Position numbers and translations under genes: made by a program
Part shown: positions 7,901 to 10,530 of the stretch, piece after piece
Layout: each line of letters begins with the position of its first letter
How positions within the stretch are numbered: the stretch's first letter is position 1
Source: JANLSE01 sp038214135
GTDB lineage: Bacteria > Chloroflexota > Chloroflexia > Chloroflexales > Roseiflexaceae
Length of the DNA stretch: 10,530 nt
Reading direction: 5' to 3'
Assembly: GCA_038214135.1 (NCBI GenBank)
Contig: JBBQSD010000176.1
Location: 1-10,530, forward strand
Notes under the pieces: generated by a model
Databases searched by the model: none
What the model saw: only the letters and a program-made list of their open reading frames with translations
What the model was told of the DNA's origin: nothing

Positions 7901-10530
7901 AACTGTGTATGGCAGTTTCAGCGTCGCAGAGTATCGCAAACCAACATTTGAGCTCACTGTCAAACCCTCAGCCAGCGATATGATCCAGGGCGAAACAATC
8001 GATACGAATGTCACTGCCCGCTATTTTGCCGGTGGCGCACTTGCCAAAGCACCAGTGCGCTGGCGCTTGCTTTCGGAGCCGTTGTTGTTCTATTCCGAAA
8101 ATATGCCCGATTATAGTTTCAGCGACCAGGATGATGCCGATCTGTGGTATCGCGGCGATGGTTCCACTGGCGGTGGCTCGTTGATCGCCGATGGTGAGAG
8201 CAGCACCGATGCACAGGGGAATTTCAACCTCAAGCTACCCGCCGATCTGTATGGTCGCTCAAGCACAGGCACTACTGGCAATAGTGGAACGGCAGCTGCG
8301 GAAAGCCGTACACTCACAATCGAAATTGAGATCACCGATGTTGATGGCCAGGTAATCACAAGCCAGGCGCGTGTTCAGGTTCATGCAGCAGCATTCTATG
8401 TTGGCCTGCGGCCAACCGGCTATGTCGTCAAAACGGGCGACACGCAGAAGGTATCGCTGGCAACCATCTCACCCCAGGAGGCTCCAATCGCCAATCGTGC
8501 GGTGCAGGCCGAAATCTTTCGCCGCGAATGGTATAGCGCCCGCCAGCGTGGCGAGGATGGCCGATTATACTGGACATCCAGCTACACCGATACACTCATG
8601 CAAACGATCCCGGCCACCACCGATGCACAGGGCCGCACAGAGATCAGCTTCAGCCCAACACAGGGCGGGATCTACCGCATTCTGGCATCGGCGAAGGACG
8701 ATACTGGCCGAACAACCAAGGCATCGGCATTTACTTGGGTCACGGGTGGCGATGTCTTCTGGGGCGTCGATGACACCAACCGCGTTGATCTGATTGCCGA
8801 TAAACGCAGCTACCGCCCTGGTGAAACGGCGAATGTGCTTGTGACAGCACCATATGCTGGCATGAGCGGCCTATTAACGATCGAGCGTGGCCGAGTGATT
8901 GAGCATCGCCTGATTACAATCCAGGGCACCAGCCAGCTAATTCCCATCCCGATCACTGCCGATTATGCACCGAATGTGTATGCCTCGCTTGTGTTGATCA
9001 AAACACCATGCAATGCCCAGGCTGCTGCCGCAAACCCCTGCCCCGAGGTTCCTGAACTACGGGTTGGGCTGGCCAATCTGTCTGTTTCAACAGAGCAGCA
9101 GGAGCTACAGATCAGCGTTACTCCCGATAAAACCCAGGCTGGCCCACGCGATTCGATCACCTATACCATTCGTGCCACTGATTATACAGGCGCAGGTGTG
9201 CGCGCCGAAGTCGGATTGGCCTTGGTCGATAAAGCCGTGCTGAGCCTGGCCGACGACCCCAATCCAGGGCTTGTGCAGGCGTTCTATACCCGCCGTTCAC
9301 TCGCCATCCAGACATCGCAAAGCCTGACTGCGCTGGTTGATCGTGTTACAAGCAAGCTTCAGCCAGGCGATAAAGGCGGCGGTGGTGCCGATGCTGGCCC
9401 GCCACTCCGGCGCGAATTCCCCGATACAGCCTACTGGAATCCATCGGTTGTGACTGCTGCCGATGGCACGGCGCAGGTGACTGTTGCACTCCCCGATAGC
9501 CTGACAACCTGGCGGATGACGGCTCGTGGGCTGACAACCGACACCCGTGTTGGCCAGGCAACCAGCGATATTGTGGCAACACGACCATTATTCGTACGCC
9601 CAGCATTGCCACGCTTCCTAACGGCTGGCGACACGCCGACGCTTCAGGCCGTTGTGCAGAATACAACCAATGCAGCGATTGATGCGACCGTTTTACTCGA
9701 GATCGCTGGCGATCAGGCAAGCGCATTCACACTCGATGCACCAGCTCGCCAGAATGTTCAGGTGCCAGCTGGCGGCGTGATGGTGGTTCGCTGGCCGGCC
9801 AAGCTTGGCGCAAATGTGCCTGTTGATGGAGCATTAACACTACGCCTGACCGTTGAGGGCGGCGGCCAACGCGATGCTGTTGAAGCGACACTTCCGCTCC
9901 AGCGCTTTGTGACGCCCGAGGTGGTTGCTTCGGCAGGGCAGGTGATCGACACAACGGTTGAGACGATCAAGGCACCAACGGGCGATGGGCAGGTCGATCT
10001 GCAACTCACGCCATCGCTGGCGGCAGGCATCTATTCTGGCCTGGATTACCTCACAACATATTCATATGAATGCACCGAACAGACCGTTGGCAAATTTCTG
10101 CCGAATGCCGTGACCTACAGGCTGTTCAAGCAAGCAGGGAACGACGATACCAAGCTCAAAGCCGAATTGCAACAGAACCTAGCAATCGGCACGCAACGGC
10201 TCATGGCACTCCAGCATCTCGATGGCGGCTGGGGCTGGTGGGAAAACGACATGAGCAACGCCTATATCACAACCTATGTCATTCAGGGGTTACTCGAAGC
10301 ACAGAAGGCTGGCATGTCGGTTGATCAACCAATGATCGATAACGGCCTGGCATTTCTCGAACGAGCACTCAATGGCGATACGCTCGCGGCTGGTAAGGGC
10401 AATGGCGTCGATGATGCTCGCGCATTCGCACTCTTCGTTCTTGCGGAAGCCGGTAAGGCTGATCGTGGGCGCATGGTGGCGCTGTTCGAGAAACGCAGCG
10501 ACTTGCAGACCTATGGGCGAGCCTATTTAC
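4977..10530 (+). CDS. Alpha-2-macroglobulin family protein with six N-terminal Ig-like (Big_5) modules, 3' end missing
   Basis: The frame is open from GTG 4977 to the window end: 1,851 residues, with the C-terminus outside. It is related to E. coli YfhM (about 1,650 residues). Residues 8-28 are a hydrophobic anchor after a basic start; there is no lipobox Cys. Six SbsA/Big_5-type Ig-like modules follow at about 36-127, 133-246, 249-350, 352-457, 459-557 and 559-655, most ending in a W/F-x-F-x-T strand. The macroglobulin core starts near 656: MG-like LTIKRGPDRLFVWAVD (774-789), the family signature TDRPIYRPEQTVHIRG (884-899), Gly/Ser-rich loops (1060-1068, 1096-1110), a Gly-rich segment (about 1465-1475) before FPDTAYWNP, and the A2M domain (about 1485-1530). 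The thioester domain holds CTEQ at 1699-1702 and DGGWGWW from 1749, so the Cys-Gln thioester can form. Known family role: trapping proteases at the cell envelope. It lies 196 bases after pbpC, its usual partner. The three visible Cys are 1345, 1355 and 1699; the first two may form a disulfide. Confidence 0.93.
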   Translation, partial: MKNPRSRILIAAGAVIAIVLVAIGIIVGPVALNGPRVLKTIPADGEQAANPQAELRIELSQAVQPGSLGGIALDPPIPMTSTVEGTILHIKPQQALRYNTPYRLTIAGLKNQFSRTLDPPLTISFATVPYASVKQYGPSDGATGVPLRGPITVEFEAPVVTTEQVAAAAQDPRKADGLPNPLVLTPEGGPATPAVGIGRWLSPTLYGFYPSDDLYAATTYRAQVQPDVSSDGLARLEKPVSWKFQTAAPLLVGSRPFNGEQDVAPAAAIEIRLAKDVDLTAAGSAFQLRLASGGDALPGVIEPFDGGFRFRPAQPLSNGASYEAVLGAGVKSRTGALLNNQPLRWQFNTIGDPEVLQVEPPPATTEVLTNTHRISVRFSHPIVALTDATNQASLPNPLKITPALQGTGSWLDTSTYVFSPTVGLEPSITYEAVVPAGLRDQTGSELQQAYSWKFATITPAVLSLFPEGSDAPPTSTVRLEFNQPIDPAELPDILLMREPTIDQVAATKRIAGSTVIITPNAPLERGATYRVVAPIGLRSANGKGELASPFSTTFRVAPLPAIADSDPANGDQSADMNGSLQITFSTEMDWASVERNLTITPKPTNVYTSTYETKLYLYFDQLAETNYSVTVGGTAVDRFGVSIGRDTTISFRTAPLEPSLSLISTGGRIGVYNAYATARVPVQVVNLNQANYTLARLTAAESASLASDYDQWREYAPAQPSILRTGNLPTPGERNKARIALIDLGKLAPGLYFLEVQSAGQNDRQILLVSPYTLTIKRGPDRLFVWAVDLATGKPVGNLDLQFASYSYENSSINPPKPLGRTNNEGIIEAPLDSIDASGTLFLWSSGTQAVAFATTDWSSGISAWDFGLTADYGSGNLLGTLTTDRPIYRPEQTVHIRGALRVREFDSSSSNERYRTPAGERATLVISNPEGNNVLTRTLSLNEFGTFSTDLPLDRSATLGSYSLMATLEQDDSATVYGSFSVAEYRKPTFELTVKPSASDMIQGETIDTNVTARYFAGGALAKAPVRWRLLSEPLLFYSENMPDYSFSDQDDADLWYRGDGSTGGGSLIADGESSTDAQGNFNLKLPADLYGRSSTGTTGNSGTAAAESRTLTIEIEITDVDGQVITSQARVQVHAAAFYVGLRPTGYVVKTGDTQKVSLATISPQEAPIANRAVQAEIFRREWYSARQRGEDGRLYWTSSYTDTLMQTIPATTDAQGRTEISFSPTQGGIYRILASAKDDTGRTTKASAFTWVTGGDVFWGVDDTNRVDLIADKRSYRPGETANVLVTAPYAGMSGLLTIERGRVIEHRLITIQGTSQLIPIPITADYAPNVYASLVLIKTPCNAQAAAANPCPEVPELRVGLANLSVSTEQQELQISVTPDKTQAGPRDSITYTIRATDYTGAGVRAEVGLALVDKAVLSLADDPNPGLVQAFYTRRSLAIQTSQSLTALVDRVTSKLQPGDKGGGGADAGPPLRREFPDTAYWNPSVVTAADGTAQVTVALPDSLTTWRMTARGLTTDTRVGQATSDIVATRPLFVRPALPRFLTAGDTPTLQAVVQNTTNAAIDATVLLEIAGDQASAFTLDAPARQNVQVPAGGVMVVRWPAKLGANVPVDGALTLRLTVEGGGQRDAVEATLPLQRFVTPEVVASAGQVIDTTVETIKAPTGDGQVDLQLTPSLAAGIYSGLDYLTTYSYECTEQTVGKFLPNAVTYRLFKQAGNDDTKLKAELQQNLAIGTQRLMALQHLDGGWGWWENDMSNAYITTYVIQGLLEAQKAGMSVDQPMIDNGLAFLERALNGDTLAAGKGNGVDDARAFALFVLAEAGKADRGRMVALFEKRSDLQTYGRAYL

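Noticed and set aside
9346..10030. Minus-strand open frames of 67-126 codons within the macroglobulin gene
   Set aside because: They are antisense to the conserved A2M and thioester domains and have low-complexity, Arg/Ser-rich translations.

Overview
The window holds three large genes and little else: a minus-strand KimA-type potassium transporter (16-1953), a plus-strand penicillin-binding protein 1C (2177-4780), and a plus-strand alpha-2-macroglobulin-like protein that starts at GTG 4977 and runs off the right edge without a stop codon. The third gene is open for all 5,554 bases to the window end. Moderate GC, Shine-Dalgarno-led starts, preference for GAT/CCA/GGC codons, and a very large Ig-like-plus-macroglobulin protein next to pbpC suggest a free-living bacterium, possibly Chloroflexota. 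That taxon is an inference from style and not proven by any marker here.

Layout. Bases 1-15 are only the tail beyond the transporter stop codon. The transporter and pbpC are divergent and share a 223-base spacer (1954-2176). The spacer carries a good minus-strand sigma70-type promoter (TTGACC, 17 bases, TATCAT) and a plausible plus-strand promoter (TTGAAC, 18 bases, TATCCT). Between pbpC and the macroglobulin gene is a 196-base spacer with an unusual repeat. It begins with a perfect 14-base palindrome right after the pbpC stop. A 58-base unit is then repeated twice in tandem, and the second copy ends in a structure of two 8-bp hairpins held by an outer stem, which can fold as a three-way junction.

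How the genes work together. PBP 1C and bacterial alpha-2-macroglobulin are a known partnership, as in E. coli pbpC/yfhM. The proposed model is that the macroglobulin traps invading proteases at the cell envelope through its reactive thioester while PBP 1C helps repair the damaged peptidoglycan. Here the thioester motif is intact (Cys-Thr-Glu-Gln, Cys codon at 10071). The protein also has an N-terminal membrane anchor and what reads as six tandem SbsA-type Ig-like modules before its macroglobulin core. The potassium transporter is divergent and has no obvious functional link to the pair.

I see no RNA genes, insertion sequences, CRISPR arrays or phage genes. The most unusual elements are the repeat between pbpC and the macroglobulin gene and the long stalk-like N-terminus of the macroglobulin.
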